From NCBI RefSeq assembly GCF_047663525.1, contig NC_092588.1:141072001-141136000 (forward strand): a stretch of 64,000 nucleotides of DNA, read 5' to 3'. Below, in pieces: positions 23,868 through 35,330 of this stretch. This stretch comes from Anas platyrhynchos. Taxonomy: Eukaryota > Chordata > Aves > Anseriformes > Anatidae. The position numbers were made by a program, and so were the translations under genes. The notes beneath the pieces were generated by a model. It was not told the origin of the DNA, searched no databases, and saw only the letters and a program-made list of their open reading frames with translations. Every line of letters begins with the position of its first letter. Within the stretch, counting starts at the first letter, position 1.

Positions 23868-26800
23868 TTTATTCTGCTTCTTGATTGCTTTCATTTAATA
23901 GAGGTCTTTTCCCAGCATTGCTTTTCATTTGGGGAATGGGCATCACATTCCCTCCCTCACCACAGAAGGCAGGTTTCAGACAGGTGAAATCTCCTCTGGA
24001 GAGGTCTCTGATATATTCTGCTCAGATTTATTCCACCAATCTCCCACCTTCCCTGCTGTTGCAATATCCTGTTTTGGATCCTAGGCAATAAAGGAGCTAC
24101 ATTAGTTTCAAACGTTTTATTCCCAGAAAGGTTCATATGAACACAAGGGCATGCAAGGTCAAGTCCTTGCGTGCGGTCCTGCCAGCAGCTGCTGGTTAAA
24201 GATGCCACACTCACACGGGGGAGCAGAAACCCTGTGGGTGTTTAGAGAAAAGTCTTTCCAGAAGAAAATTGGTTCTTAGAGGGTAAGCAAGTGTGATTAC
24301 ACTCATCTTTCTGTGGATTATTTTCTTTTCTCCCCTCTCATTTTCCCACCATTACAGTGATTTTCTTCCTCTGATTCTTTCTCCGATTTCTCTTCTGAAT
24401 TTCCAATTTCTTTCCCTTGTCATGGAAAGCTATATGGCAGTGGACGATAAAGGTATTGTGCATTGAAAAGTAGCTGATACTGTATGCCAGCCAGGGAGAT
24501 GTTCTGCAGCACTGGTTTGTCCTATTGGATTTGACCCAGGGACACTTGAGTCAATCAAGCAGCGCATTATCATTTCAAGCTCAGGGAGAGATACACTATT
24601 AATCTAAGTGAGCTGCAGTCAGACTTGACAGGAGGGGGACAAATCCCTAATCAATCTTTTAATCACCCACCTGGGGTGGTTTGAATGAAGTCAATTAAGG
24701 GATCTTTCATCAGCAGAAAAAGCTGTACTCAGCTAGTCATAGAAACATACGTGAGATCTTCTTTGTGAAGATGTCTTTAGAATAAAACTAGGGGTATTTT
24801 TTTTTTCTTCCCTCATTCATTTAATGGTCTGTTAGGGTATTTGTATAAAGTTTTGAAAGAGTATATTCAGAAATATGTAATTGGAAAAAAATATCTCATT
24901 CTCCAGAAGTGCTGTAATTGATTAAGAAAACACCAAGCAGTAAAGAAACAGGAATACCTAATATTTATTTTCATTGAGCTGCTAGCTGTACACAACATCA
25001 CAGTTAAATAATTTTGTGAAGTGTTAAAAGACTGCTTTTGCTATCCTAGATAATGAAGAAGTGTATGGTAAAAGAAGGTAAGGACATTTGGTAAGGACAT
25101 TCATTCATCACTTGCTTTTTCCCTGTTGGCTTTTCTGATATATATCTTTACTAATATTTTGTATTTAATACTGAGCTAGTGAAGCACAGGATATCTATAG
25201 AAAGGAAAACTTGGTTGTCATTTCTAAACAGAGTTACTGTATTTTGACTTGTCAGGGTATGCATTGAAGTCCTGAGTGTAAGGTGATTCTTTCCCATTGA
25301 GTTTTGAGCTGTGTCATTTGCTTGTTGAGACTTCATGTTTACAGATCTGTGAACACATGACCTGTTGTGCAATTGATTTGATTTTGAAAAAAAGTAAGGC
25401 CACCGTGTTGTAACCTGTTTGTCATTCCTGTAGTCATGTTGATTTGAAGTACAAAAACAGCTTAATCTTAAATCTGCCTGATGGTCCTGCAGCGTGACCT
25501 GCAGCATGACCGTGAAAATGTGATTAAAACTAAGAAAAATACCTTCTTAGGACATCCCTAATGGATCCTCTGTTAGTGAGGGAATCCAATTGCTGGGGAA
25601 AATTTCAGGATAAACTTGTGACAACATCTCCTTTGCTGTGATTGCTGGACTTCTTATGCAGCCTCACTTTAAGAGCATTGTTGGGCAATCTGTTCTCTTC
25701 ATTCTCTTTTGAAACGTGTCCTGGATGACACTGCTGTCCCCTCTGCACTGGGAGGGATCACATCTTTACACCAATTTTGTGACGGTGCTTTCTCTTCCCC
25801 AAGAGTCATTCTGGTGCTGCATTAGGGACTTAGTAGTCAAGGTTGAGTTGAGCTGACACTTAAAACATAAATTTTTATCTTTCTCGCTCCTTAGATTTTA
25901 AAATGAACAAACCTACCAGCTCCTGATAATGTTGTCTCCCACTCTTATCTCTGTAGATGTCTGAGATAAATTGCAAAAGAAACAGCCAAAACCTACTCGA
26001 GAGGGGCCTGACCCTACAAGAGGTACAGGATTACAGTGCTGTTTTCTGTAAGACACTTGGGCATGCTTTTGACATTGCCCTGTGTGGGCAGCTGAAACTT
26101 CCTTTTTTGTCTTTTATTGCAAAATAAAGCCCAGAACTGCAGGGATGGTTGGAAACCCGACCTGGACACTTGAAAACCATCAGTGCTGAAGCCAGTGGGT
26201 GTCATGCAGCCAGTTAGTGTCTGGCATCGCTGTGCATCCTTGGGTGCATAGCAAGGGATGGCATAAAGACAGCCAGGGAGCTGGTTGAACGCAGTGCCTG
26301 CTGTATGCACTGGCCCCAAGCTACTGACAGCCCAGAGCTACTGGGCTTTAAAAAAGGAACAGACCTCCTCTGGACTGTTGAACCCACACCCTTGCCTTTG
26401 TGGCAGTTGTTCTGGTTCAGATATTTCAGTTCTAAAATAAGAGGTGGATTTGCTGGTTGCTGCACCTGGCAGTGGGGCACTACCTGCTATTCCAGATACG
26501 GTTGTCCAGAAAGCCAGCATACAGGATTTGACCTTGTTTATGTTGAAACCATAGAAGAAAACAGACCACCATGAAGCACAGCTCTCTCAGAAAAATAAAC
26601 ATCACACCACAAAGTCCACAGGACTGCAAGGAGGAAAGGTCAATTAAGGCTTATAGAAGCAAAGTCCCTTTCCAGTTCTTCTGGCTTACCTGCTTCTACT
26701 CGCACAGGCGTTCATGTATGCAGGATTACTGGCCTGGAGGAGCCATGAAGCCACTGTGTCTCCTCTCTCAGGGCCATCTTCAGCACAAAGGCTCCCTGGG

Positions 26801-28094
26801 TGTCCCCAGGCTACTGGTGTGACCTTTGCTGTCCTTGCAGGGACATGCACGCCATACCTGGGATGGATCAGAGAAGTGGGCTCCTTTTGCTCTGCATTGC
26901 TGGGTGACATTCCCAGGCTGTGCTGTAGCAGCACAGTATTAAGCAGAGCAGCCTCAACCTACCTTTGATACTAGGCTCAGGTTAGGTCACAGCCGCACCC
27001 GGGAGTGTCTTACAGCACCTGGGACAGCCCATATGCCCTGGCATGTCTTTGCTTCCCACTGATCAGAGATCAGCTGTGTGCATGCCCTCTGTAATATCTG
27101 GGTCTCCAAGGGAAGGAGATGGAGCCTGTGGACCAAAGGGGACCTGCATGACAGCTCAGTCCCTTTCCTTTACCTGGGGCACCAGGGCATGGGAGTCCAG
27201 ATACAGCCTCCCTCCCTTGCTGTCTCCAGACTCAGGAAATATTGTCTTTTACCTTTTACAGGTGCAGTTCTTACAGTCAGAACTCAGACAGACAAAGCTG
27301 GATACCTGTATGATTCACACACATCTGTAGGATGTTGCTGCCCTCCATTTGTACAACGGCCCACATGGCAGCTGCCTTCGTACAGGTTGGAAGAGTCACT
27401 GGAGTGAACTGATTAAACTCTTCTTCTCTTCCAGTCCCCAGCAAATCTTTGAATCCTGAGGAGATGATAATTAATGCAGAACTTTAAATAGCTTTTCAGA
27501 GAAGCAATTCAGGTTGCATGTAGTAGACACAACTTTCATAAGTATATGGAAAACAGATTTACTCTTTAGAAGAAGGTTAAATTTCAGTCTTAATTACAAA
27601 TGTCTCTTTTTTGTACAACAATTTTTAAATTATAACTCCCTGAAGAATAAATATTCCATAAGACTGGATAACAAGGCTAAGTCTAATTTATGCCATTTAG
27701 ATGCAAATGATCATTCTGGTGTCTAAATGCCCAAAATCAAGTGGAAGGTAAGCAGACACTGAGGGCACAGAAAAGCAATATGGAAAATCTTATTTTTTGA
27801 TTAAGGTACAAGTTTCAAGGGTTCAGATCCTCAAAGCCCTTTCTCATGCTAGTCCATTGACTTCACTACAATCCTCTCATGAGAGCCCATGTCAGTGGGG
27901 TCATTCCCATGAGAAGACTGTGTTTTGAATTAGTGTAGCTTTTCTATTCTTAAGCAACAAAAATCTGAGATGATATGTGCAGCTGAGTTTGGATTTTTTG
28001 GAAAGTAGAACTGCAGTAAATCATACAGTATAAAGGAAATCAGAAGATTAAATAAAGCAGCAAAATGTTTATTGGCAGCATGGAGTCTGCTTCA
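23868..28094. other. Non-coding unique sequence, enhancer-like patch, GC-richer patch
   Basis: A stretch at 24520-24725 is dense in homeodomain-like words (see findings). From about 26000 to 27400 GC is higher and many short frames overlap on both strands (up to 109 codons, plus, 27078-27407) without recognisable domains. A 12-bp direct repeat ggtaaggacatt occurs near 25078 and 25091. No gene is called. Confidence 0.5.
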
Positions 28095-28366
28095 GAAGAC
28101 TATTTTAGAAGTGTGGAGTAGATGTATACCACCTACCAGACAAGTTTTTAAAAGACTGAAAGGAAAACAAAATGCTGTCATGGTCAAATATCAAGGCAGT
28201 AGAAATCACTAAATGGCATTAAAGGCATCTTTTAAAAAGTGGAAGTCTTATCTGAACAAGGAAAAATAGAAGAGAGCATAACCTCTAGCAAGTTGAGTTT
28301 TGACCTCTAATCAAGAAGGGCAGTGAAGATTTAGAAAGGAAACCTAGTAAAATTATGAAGGCCTTG

Positions 28367-28404
28367 AATTATGAAGTATAAAATGAAAATTATGAAGTAT
28401 AAAA
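28367..28404 (+). repeat. 17-bp direct repeat
   Basis: The unit aattatgaagtataaaa is present exactly at 28367-28383 and 28388-28404. A partial copy (aattatgaag) lies just before, at 28351-28360. It sits within the old LINE remnant and is probably a local slippage duplication. Confidence 0.85.
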
Positions 28405-28783
28405 CCTTCCTCAAAAACATCAGGGCCGCAAGCTGACCAGAAAGTCAATAGGGCCAATATGTGATGAAGGTGTAGAAAAGCACTCCATGAAGGCAAGACC
28501 TTGCAGCAGAAATAAACGACGTATTTCTATTAGTGCTGGTCACAAAAGAGGTCACTGACTCCCAGTGGTGTCATTCATTGAAGGAGATGGATGTGAGAAA
28601 GTGATTGAAATGTCCACAGGAAGGGTTTGGAATATGTCAGTAAACTGAACCTAACCAGTTCCCAGGACCAGAACAAATACATGCAGGAGCTACAAGAGTA
28701 TTCTGGTGCGAAATTGGAGAATAGGAACTGTCCCATTTGAGTTACTACATAAACAAACTTAATTAAAACACCATAAAAAAAAA

Positions 28784-28802
28784 GGGGGGGGGGGGGGGGG
28801 GG
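28784..28802. repeat. G19 tract with further G-runs (G-quadruplex-like)
   Basis: Nineteen consecutive G follow an A-run and are followed by AAAGGAGGGGGGTGGAG, so the plus strand could fold into a G-quadruplex. It lies inside the ancient LINE remnant and has the same length as the other G run at 44029-44047. Its length could also be affected by sequencing or assembly error. Confidence 0.9.
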
Positions 28803-29361
28803 AAAGGAGGGGGGTGGAGACACACACCAGTCTTTACATAGGTATTGAGGAATAATCAAAAAAACTATGGACTATTAAGTCTGCAATCCATACCAAACAG
28901 ACCAGTAGAAGCTATTGTAATTGCTAGTTTTAAGGAAGCTCTTTCTATGGGTCTTGGTCTGTATCATTGGCCAGAGATGTCAAAACAGGGGTGTGATACC
29001 AAAGAAACAATGTCCCTAAGCACCGAGATGTAGGGACAGCCGGACTGAAGTTTCACAGCCCACAGGAAAGCCTTTATTGCAGGTATGATACACAATGAGG
29101 AAGAGCATGTAGGGCTGAAAGGCTTTCAGAGTTCTCTTTGTGTTCAAATACTTCATGAATGTGTATGTAAGAGCAAAATCCCAACATGCCTTGATCTCCA
29201 TCCAGTGTGCAACCAGGTTTTGCTGGCAGGAGTCCCTTAGCAGCAAAAGGGCTGCCATTGGTGCAGTGTGAGCAGGGCAGGTAGAAGGTACAACACCATA
29301 AAGATGCACTCTGAGGAAATCAGACTTTCAGGCTTTGAGAAAGACCAAAAAGAAAGAAAAA

Positions 29362-29391
29362 AAAAAAAAAAGAGAGAGAGAGAGAGAGAAA
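29362..29391. repeat. A-run merging into (GA)n microsatellite
   Basis: A run of As (from about 29358) passes directly into agagagagagagagagaga, then aaacccc. It gives low-complexity peptides (KKKKRERERE) in a plus-strand open frame at 29268-29513, which shows that frame is not a real gene. Confidence 0.85.
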
Positions 29392-29710
29392 CCCCTCTGA
29401 TGAAAGGACAGAAGTATTTGGACAAAACAGAAAGTTATCTGTGGGGCATTGTGTGGCTTGTAACTATGCCATTTAATACATTCATAAAGGATGGGGAAAG
29501 AAGAGGTGAATAATGAAATGGTTGATGGTAATGCAGATAAAAAAAGCAGAACAGTTTCTCAGAATGGTCTTTTCTTAAGTTAGATGTGAAGAGTTGCAGA
29601 ATTTACTGATTAATAAAATGGCAAATAAAAATAAACTTCAATAATTATAGGGCAACACATACAAAGAAAAAAAAATCAACCTCTAAATACAAACATACAT
29701 AGTAAAGGAT

Positions 29711-29862
29711 TTGGAGAGGGACTTTTTAACAGGGAGTGTAGTTATAGGATAAGGAGTAATTATTTTAAACTAAAAGAGGCTAGATTTAGATTAGATGTTA
29801 GGAAGAAACTATTTACAGTGAGGGTGGAAGTGCCTTAACTATGAGGCACTGGAACAAACAAG
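29711..29862 (+). mobile_element. CR1 LINE C-terminal fragment, sense
   Basis: The plus strand reads like the avian CR1 C-terminal coding region: GGAGAGGGACTTTTTAACAG, then tttaaactaaaagaggctag, then atttagattagatgttagga and a GAGGCACTGGAACAA ending. This corresponds to the FKLKEARFRLDVRKKLFT segment. An insertion of about 15 bases splits the segment after the FT codons, and several stops are present. Similarity to CR1 ceases abruptly after 29862, before the terminal repeats. It is closer to the modern avian CR1 consensus than the flanking older remnant, so it may be a separate, later insertion. Confidence 0.85.
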
Positions 29863-32150
29863 AGTGCATGGCCACGCTGCAGTGTAAAACCATGATGTGT
29901 CTGCATGTCAGCACTGTGGATGAGGCCCTAGGACTGCAGGCTGCCTCTGAGGAAAGGACTTACAAGTTTGATTTTGCATTTATGTCATCGGGGTTTTGTA
30001 TTAAACAGTGCAATATATGCAAATTTCTAACAGCTTTGTAAAACTTTTGTAGCTGATATGTAAAAAAAAGTCTGAGGCTCTGTCCCAGGAGCAACGCTGT
30101 ATGCAGGGTCCTATGGTCAGCTTAATTGTAGGTGCTGCCATCCTTGGCCTCTATATCCCTACAGAGAGACAACCCCTGCTCTAAACTGAGAGCTCAGCTA
30201 CACACTCACCATGGTCAAGCCTTTTACTTGCAGTTGCTGCTGAGGCCTGAGGGTGTGTGTTTTGGGGGAAATCTTTCCTCAGGATGTGGCCTTCTGACTT
30301 CATCATGGGATTAAATTTTTTTCATTGCCTGTCGTGCCTTGGAGAAGGAGTGAGGAGAGGGCAATCCTTCTGGAGTGTGCTCATTTCCTCCTCTGTCAGG
30401 GTTATAGTCCGGAGGTGTTTGACCTCTGTCAAGAAGGACGAGCTGGACTCTCAAGTCCAAGTTAGCAGTGACACTTGGGCTTTTCTCTCACAGACTGCCT
30501 GCAGCAAAAATGTGTGCTCTTTTTATTCTGCTGTTGAGTGCATACCTTTCTCTCTGCCTCTATATAAATATAATGACCTCTGGAGCAAACATTTCTCTGA
30601 TTACTGTTACACAGAATACAGACAAACTGCAGTAAGTCTTTGCTCCAAGTCCAATCTAATGTCAGAGTTTTTTTATTTTGACTAGATTATTTTACTTAAT
30701 CTAAAGGGTTGACTGATTACACTTAGTTTTTCTCTAAGTATCAATGGTAAACTCTTGCAAAGGAGCAGTAAATATAGAAATATTATCTGGCTAATAGCCC
30801 AAATGGATTAGCTAGGTGAATGCAATAAAGTTGCCACAGTAAGGCAAAAGTGCTTTGTGGCTTCTTACACCGTGCTGCTTTGCCACTAGTGGTTTGTTGT
30901 CTGGTGCTGTGATTTGCACAGAGATGGAGGCTTAGTTAGGTTCTGCTGGGCAAAAACGTAGATTTAAAAAATGAAAAAGAACAATTATATTACAAGTGAA
31001 GACAAACTACATGTATTTTCTCTACCAATAACAAACCAGATAGTTTCATCACTTGGTATGTCCATCAACACTCTAAAATTGTTGTTTATATTAAGTTGCA
31101 GCAGGTTTGAATTTTGCAAACCAGGGACTTTTGTTGAGCTCTTCATCTTCAAAAAGTGCCCTTGAGCTGAGCTCTCAGCTAATTTCTGTTGAAACTCAGC
31201 TTCAATTACATTTTGAGAGATTAGGAGCTGTTTGTGATGCCTTTAGAAATGACAACATCAGGCTGCAGTGAGTGTGTAAGTGTGCTGTTCTCAAGTCTCC
31301 TGCTGTCTCCTCACCAATTGTTTTGTATGCCTTGAATTTGTATAAGAGCTGCAGGAGCACAGACCTTTGCCATCCCACTGAAGTGAGCAGAGCTGCTCAC
31401 AGGAGTAAGGACTGCACAGCCTGGCTTAGCAGCCCTGCAAAAATGAGATTTGGGGATGACATATTTCCATTCATTAGGTCTATATTTATCAATATCACCT
31501 TCCTGTTAACTTGTAGGCAAGAATGCGTTCATTCTCCATAAAAATGCTAATAAATTCCTCTTGCATTCATTTAAGCATCAGTGAAATAACTTTATGTTCC
31601 ACAGTGACACTTAACATTCCAGGGTAATTATTTTACTGTGGCGTATTTGCTATACTCTGAGCAATCAGGTTTGCCCTGTACTTGTCATTTGCTCAGCATT
31701 TTGCTATGCTGAATGAACAGGACGTCAGTGAGAAACTTGGGAACCTTCAGAGTGTTTAAAAGGATTTAGGTGGGGGAGCTTAAACTCACCTTTGTATCTT
31801 TTGGGATCTGCTTGTTCTAGCTTTTTGCCCTGGAGCACCCACATTCATACTTTATTTACAGATCTCGACAGGCTTTGCCTTGTCAAATATTTTGAATTCC
31901 CTAACGAGGTGTGTAATGTGTGTTATATAAGCTCTGCATCTTGCCTTACTAGGATGCCTTGCTGTTTTGTGCTGAAATGGATTTGCCTGTGCTCACTTTA
32001 ATCATTTCACTTTTTACTGAGGGATGAAGAAATTTAACATTTAGCTTCTCCTCTTGCACCATGCCCTAACCAAAGGAAAAAAATGTCCCAAGCAATTGCC
32101 CTGCTTCAGATCATCAGTTTCATTGTCTGAAAATAATACCAGATATTACT
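29863..32150. other. Non-coding unique sequence, no gene seen
   Basis: The stretch holds a 142-codon frame (plus, 30257-30685) and several shorter ones, none with a recognised domain or a good start and splice context. No repeat family was recognised. Confidence 0.5.
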
Positions 32151-32168
32151 TTATTATTATTATTATTT
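32151..32168. repeat. (TTA)n microsatellite
   Basis: Short run of TTA/ATT triplets, slightly imperfect at the end. It directly precedes the enhancer-like stretch at 32180-32680. Confidence 0.8.
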
Positions 32169-35100
32169 CTTATTTTTATAGGAAATAGAGCAGTGGGGCC
32201 AGAAACTGTTCATCGGAAAATGGACTATGAGCAAATCAGGTCACATAAGCTGTCAGTCAGGCACTATATAACAGGAACTCTTTCACTTACTCTATTGAGA
32301 AGAAATGGAGGTCAGAAATGTGCAAACCTATAAGGTACTATTGAAAGAAAGAAACACAGCTCATTGGAGAGCGCTCACTTGTCCTGGATGAAATCTTCAT
32401 TAACGCTGTGATGGACTAGATATACCATCTGAGCAATTTCTGTTTATGGACTTGATGTCCAATTCATGTTTTACGAGTTTTCTCCCAGGCGGAGCTGCTC
32501 TGGTTGGTTTATTAGTGTCTTGTCAGAAAAACAATTGAGAGGATATTAATCTGCAGCTCAAATACCATGTCAGTTGGCAGGCGGGGGCTTTGTGCCGTGG
32601 AATCCAGAATGTACTTGGTGGAAGAAATGCAAAGAAGCCTTTTATCAATGAGGAGGTCTTAAAGCCATAGATATCAACACTTCAGTCCCCTTTCTAAATA
32701 TGATCTTAAAATAGTTTACAACAGATGCCATCTGTGAATGACACTTGGTTAAGCTCATGCTGTAGATAAATGTGTTAGAACAAAACTTTACTGTCATGGC
32801 AAATACGATTTAGAGAGGCAAATGAAGAGAAAGGTGACTCCTCTGGAAGCTGATGACAGTGAAGCATTTTTTAGGAGCCCCACCCTGAGCATGGAACACA
32901 TTGCTTGGTAGCAATACGCTGTGGGAGAACCCTGTTTTATTGGCATGCAAGAGTTATGGTGTTTTTGGCATGCAAAAAATCATAACTTTTGCATGTGATC
33001 ATCAGAAGGATCTGTGTGAGCTCATTTCCTTTCACCACAGTGTGATAAAACAGCACGCTCAGGAAGCTGTGACGAGGATCTAAATCTGAGTATTATGGAT
33101 GAGTGTGGTGGGGCCTTCATGTCTGCTGCCTCGGCTCTCGCTGCTGCAAGGAAACTCTGCTGCTGCTCCAGCAGCATGGGCCGTGCTTTGTGGAAGTGGT
33201 TCCACTTCCAGAGGCAGTTTCTGAATGCTCCATATTAAAATGAATAGTTCATGTTTCAGTCCATTTGCAGAAGCTGGCGTTGATGCAATTGCATTAAGGT
33301 TTGAACTAACAGTGCCACAAACCTTTTTCAACCACTTATGCCGGATAATGTAGGCATAAAAATAGTAAATAGGAGTTGCAGCGTGTCACATTCACTTTGT
33401 AGGTTCAGAGCTATGCTTGCTTCAAGGCAGGAGGCAACTAAGACAATAACTTCTTATCTAGAAAAAAAGAGCTACATGAGGTTTGAGATGATGGTCTTGC
33501 TGCCTGTGTGTGCTGCTGTCTCAGGTTGCTCCCAGGGGCTGAGCTGGGAAGGCATTGCAAGCTGGGGCTCATGTTCAACTTTCAGGCCCTTACCATACTT
33601 CCCAAATGCCCTAGGAGTGGCCACACAAAGCAGCACCATGTGCCCTTGGGATCTCCTACCCTACAGCGCTTTCAGCACTATTAGTAAGATCCTCTGGGGG
33701 AGAAATGCTTTCTGCATGACCTGCCATGTAGCTCTACCTAAGTGGCCCTACTTGACTCTATTCATGATTGACAGTGTGCAATTACAAGAACCAAAGAAGG
33801 GAAAGAGCTTTTCTTTTGCTCACCTGGACTTTGCCTAGACCTCCAGAGCCCCAGGCAGTCTCATTGCGTCCCAAGAGTTTGCCTTAGTTTGAACAAGCTG
33901 TGAGCAGAGCAGCTGCTCAGCAGCTGAGCCTCTGCTGGGACCCCTGCACCTTGCCTCTCGTGCTTGTCTTGGGTTCAGTCTCTCCCTGGACCTTTGTCCC
34001 AGAGGAGGTCCCAAGCACCCTCACTGTTAGCACATGCCCCCCAGGAGATGGGGAAGTTGAGACCATTCCAATCTGGGTGCTGCAACTAGATTTCTACAGC
34101 TTCCTCGTGGAACTGAGTCATGAGTGAGAACGTACATTGTAGAGCAATAAATATTTTGGGCAGGACTCCAACTGGGACACCTGACATTAGTCATCTAATG
34201 TATGTGTAGATGAGGTTTCTCAGCTCCCATTGCATCTGGTGAAGTCCTGGTCCACAAATCTCAGGGGATATATGCCAAGCATGGACAATGGGGTCTGGAG
34301 ATTGAGCCTTCCCATGGTGAGGAAGACACTGGGAAGCTCCATTTGATTGTCCCCTTACTAGCACTGATAACTGTACTTTTGAGATGCCTGAGGCTACTTA
34401 AAGCCTGAGGCTATATACCCTTGTGTGGCTTGCAGATGTGACACAGGACCTAGAGGACACCTTAGCTCCTCTGCAGCAGCAGCTGGAGGCCATCCAGAAA
34501 ACACCAGGACATCTCAGTGGCACTAGGCATCAATACTTTGGCATCTGAATAACAGCTTGCATGTCTACTGACTGCATAGGAACTGAGATGCCCAGCTGAC
34601 AAACAAAGGCGAGCTCGCAAACAAAGAACTGCCCAAAGCATGGGGATACAGACAGCTTACTCCTCACCCTCCTTGGAAAGCTCCACAACTCCAGTCTGAA
34701 GCAAAGACTGTATGAAGGATGGGCAGCTTCAAAAGAAATCCAGCTATGGCCCTTCACAAAGTTTTTGAATCAGCTGCGCTCCCACAGACCAGCATTTGGG
34801 CCTGACCAGCACCAAATGGCCAAGAAAGGGCACCTTGCATCTCCCCTCCTTCCAAGCACTGCAGGCGATAGCCCAGCCAAGGGCAGCACCTGCTCTGTAA
34901 ACTCACCTGGAACACGTACCCACTGCCACCTCCTTTCCCTGCATGGGAGTGAGGGACAGACCCTCTCCACCCTCACCCTTGGTGTTGGGCTTGGGACATT
35001 TCACAGCCCCAGCCTCTGTCACCATGTCAGTACAGGGCTGCAAGAGGACATTTGTGCTGCTCTGAGAGCTGATGGTGGTTCCTTGCATCAGTCCAGGGAA

Positions 35101-35330
35101 AGCACAGGCTCTGGCAATGTCCTTCACCAGGCACCGAGTCTCCCAGTGAGATCTGCCATGAGGTCTACCTGTGAGGTGGGTACTTCCCTTCCTGTGGCCT
35201 TTCAGAGCTCATATTGTCACTGTCAGCCGTGGTCTTTGATGCAATCATCACACCAGTGACCATACACCATCACCTTCAGTGCCCAGGGACAAGACCCTGT
35301 GAGCACAGCACAAGTGCTGATATGAATGTG
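32169..35330. other. Non-coding; enhancer-like patch then GC-richer block
   Basis: The stretch 32180-32680 is compositionally complex and free of low-complexity sequence (see findings). From about 33100 to 35330 GC is raised and frames are long by chance: 166 codons at 33338-33838 and 164 codons at 34765-35259, both plus. Neither shows a recognisable domain, signal peptide or homologue, and both are overlapped by open frames on the other strand. CpG remains scarce, so this is not a CpG island. Confidence 0.5.
33191..33210. repeat. Near-perfect palindrome, 9-bp arms
   Basis: The arm tggaagtgg is followed by tt and then by ccacttcca, an inverted repeat with only the two central bases unpaired. 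Each arm contains a GGAAGTG core, which resembles an ETS-family binding site. Two inverted ETS-like cores this close are noted but no function is assigned. Confidence 0.85.

Larger units (their letters stand above)
28095..29560 (+). mobile_element. Ancient CR1-like LINE ORF2 remnant, sense
   Basis: This is a badly decayed reverse-transcriptase region of an old CR1-superfamily LINE, readable in pieces with stops and frameshifts. Near 28218-28265 the frame gives ALKASFKKWKSYLNKEK, the linker between endonuclease and reverse transcriptase. Near 28661-28722 FPGPEQIHAG..RVF.CEIGE corresponds to the SPGPDGIHPRVLKEL..EIAE block. At 28863-28931 YGLLSLQSIPNRPVEAIV corresponds to YRPVSLTSIPGKLVE. At about 29465-29510 MPFNTFIKDGERRG corresponds to the LFNIFINDLE..V block before the catalytic FADD. 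The part between about 28960 and 29410 is not alignable by eye and may be inserted or deleted sequence. A G19 run and a GA run have expanded inside the copy. It is certainly inactive. Confidence 0.75.

Noticed and set aside
27820..27845. GGTTCAGATCC resembling a tRNA T-loop
   Set aside because: There is no acceptor stem, anticodon stem or A-box in the preceding 80 bases.
33338..33838. 166-codon plus-strand frame
   Set aside because: No domain, no homologue recognised, no start or splice context, and it sits in a GC-raised block where long frames occur by chance.
34765..35259. 164-codon plus-strand frame
   Set aside because: Composition is Ser/His/Gly-rich and low in structure, overlapping frames are open on the minus strand, and no domain is visible.
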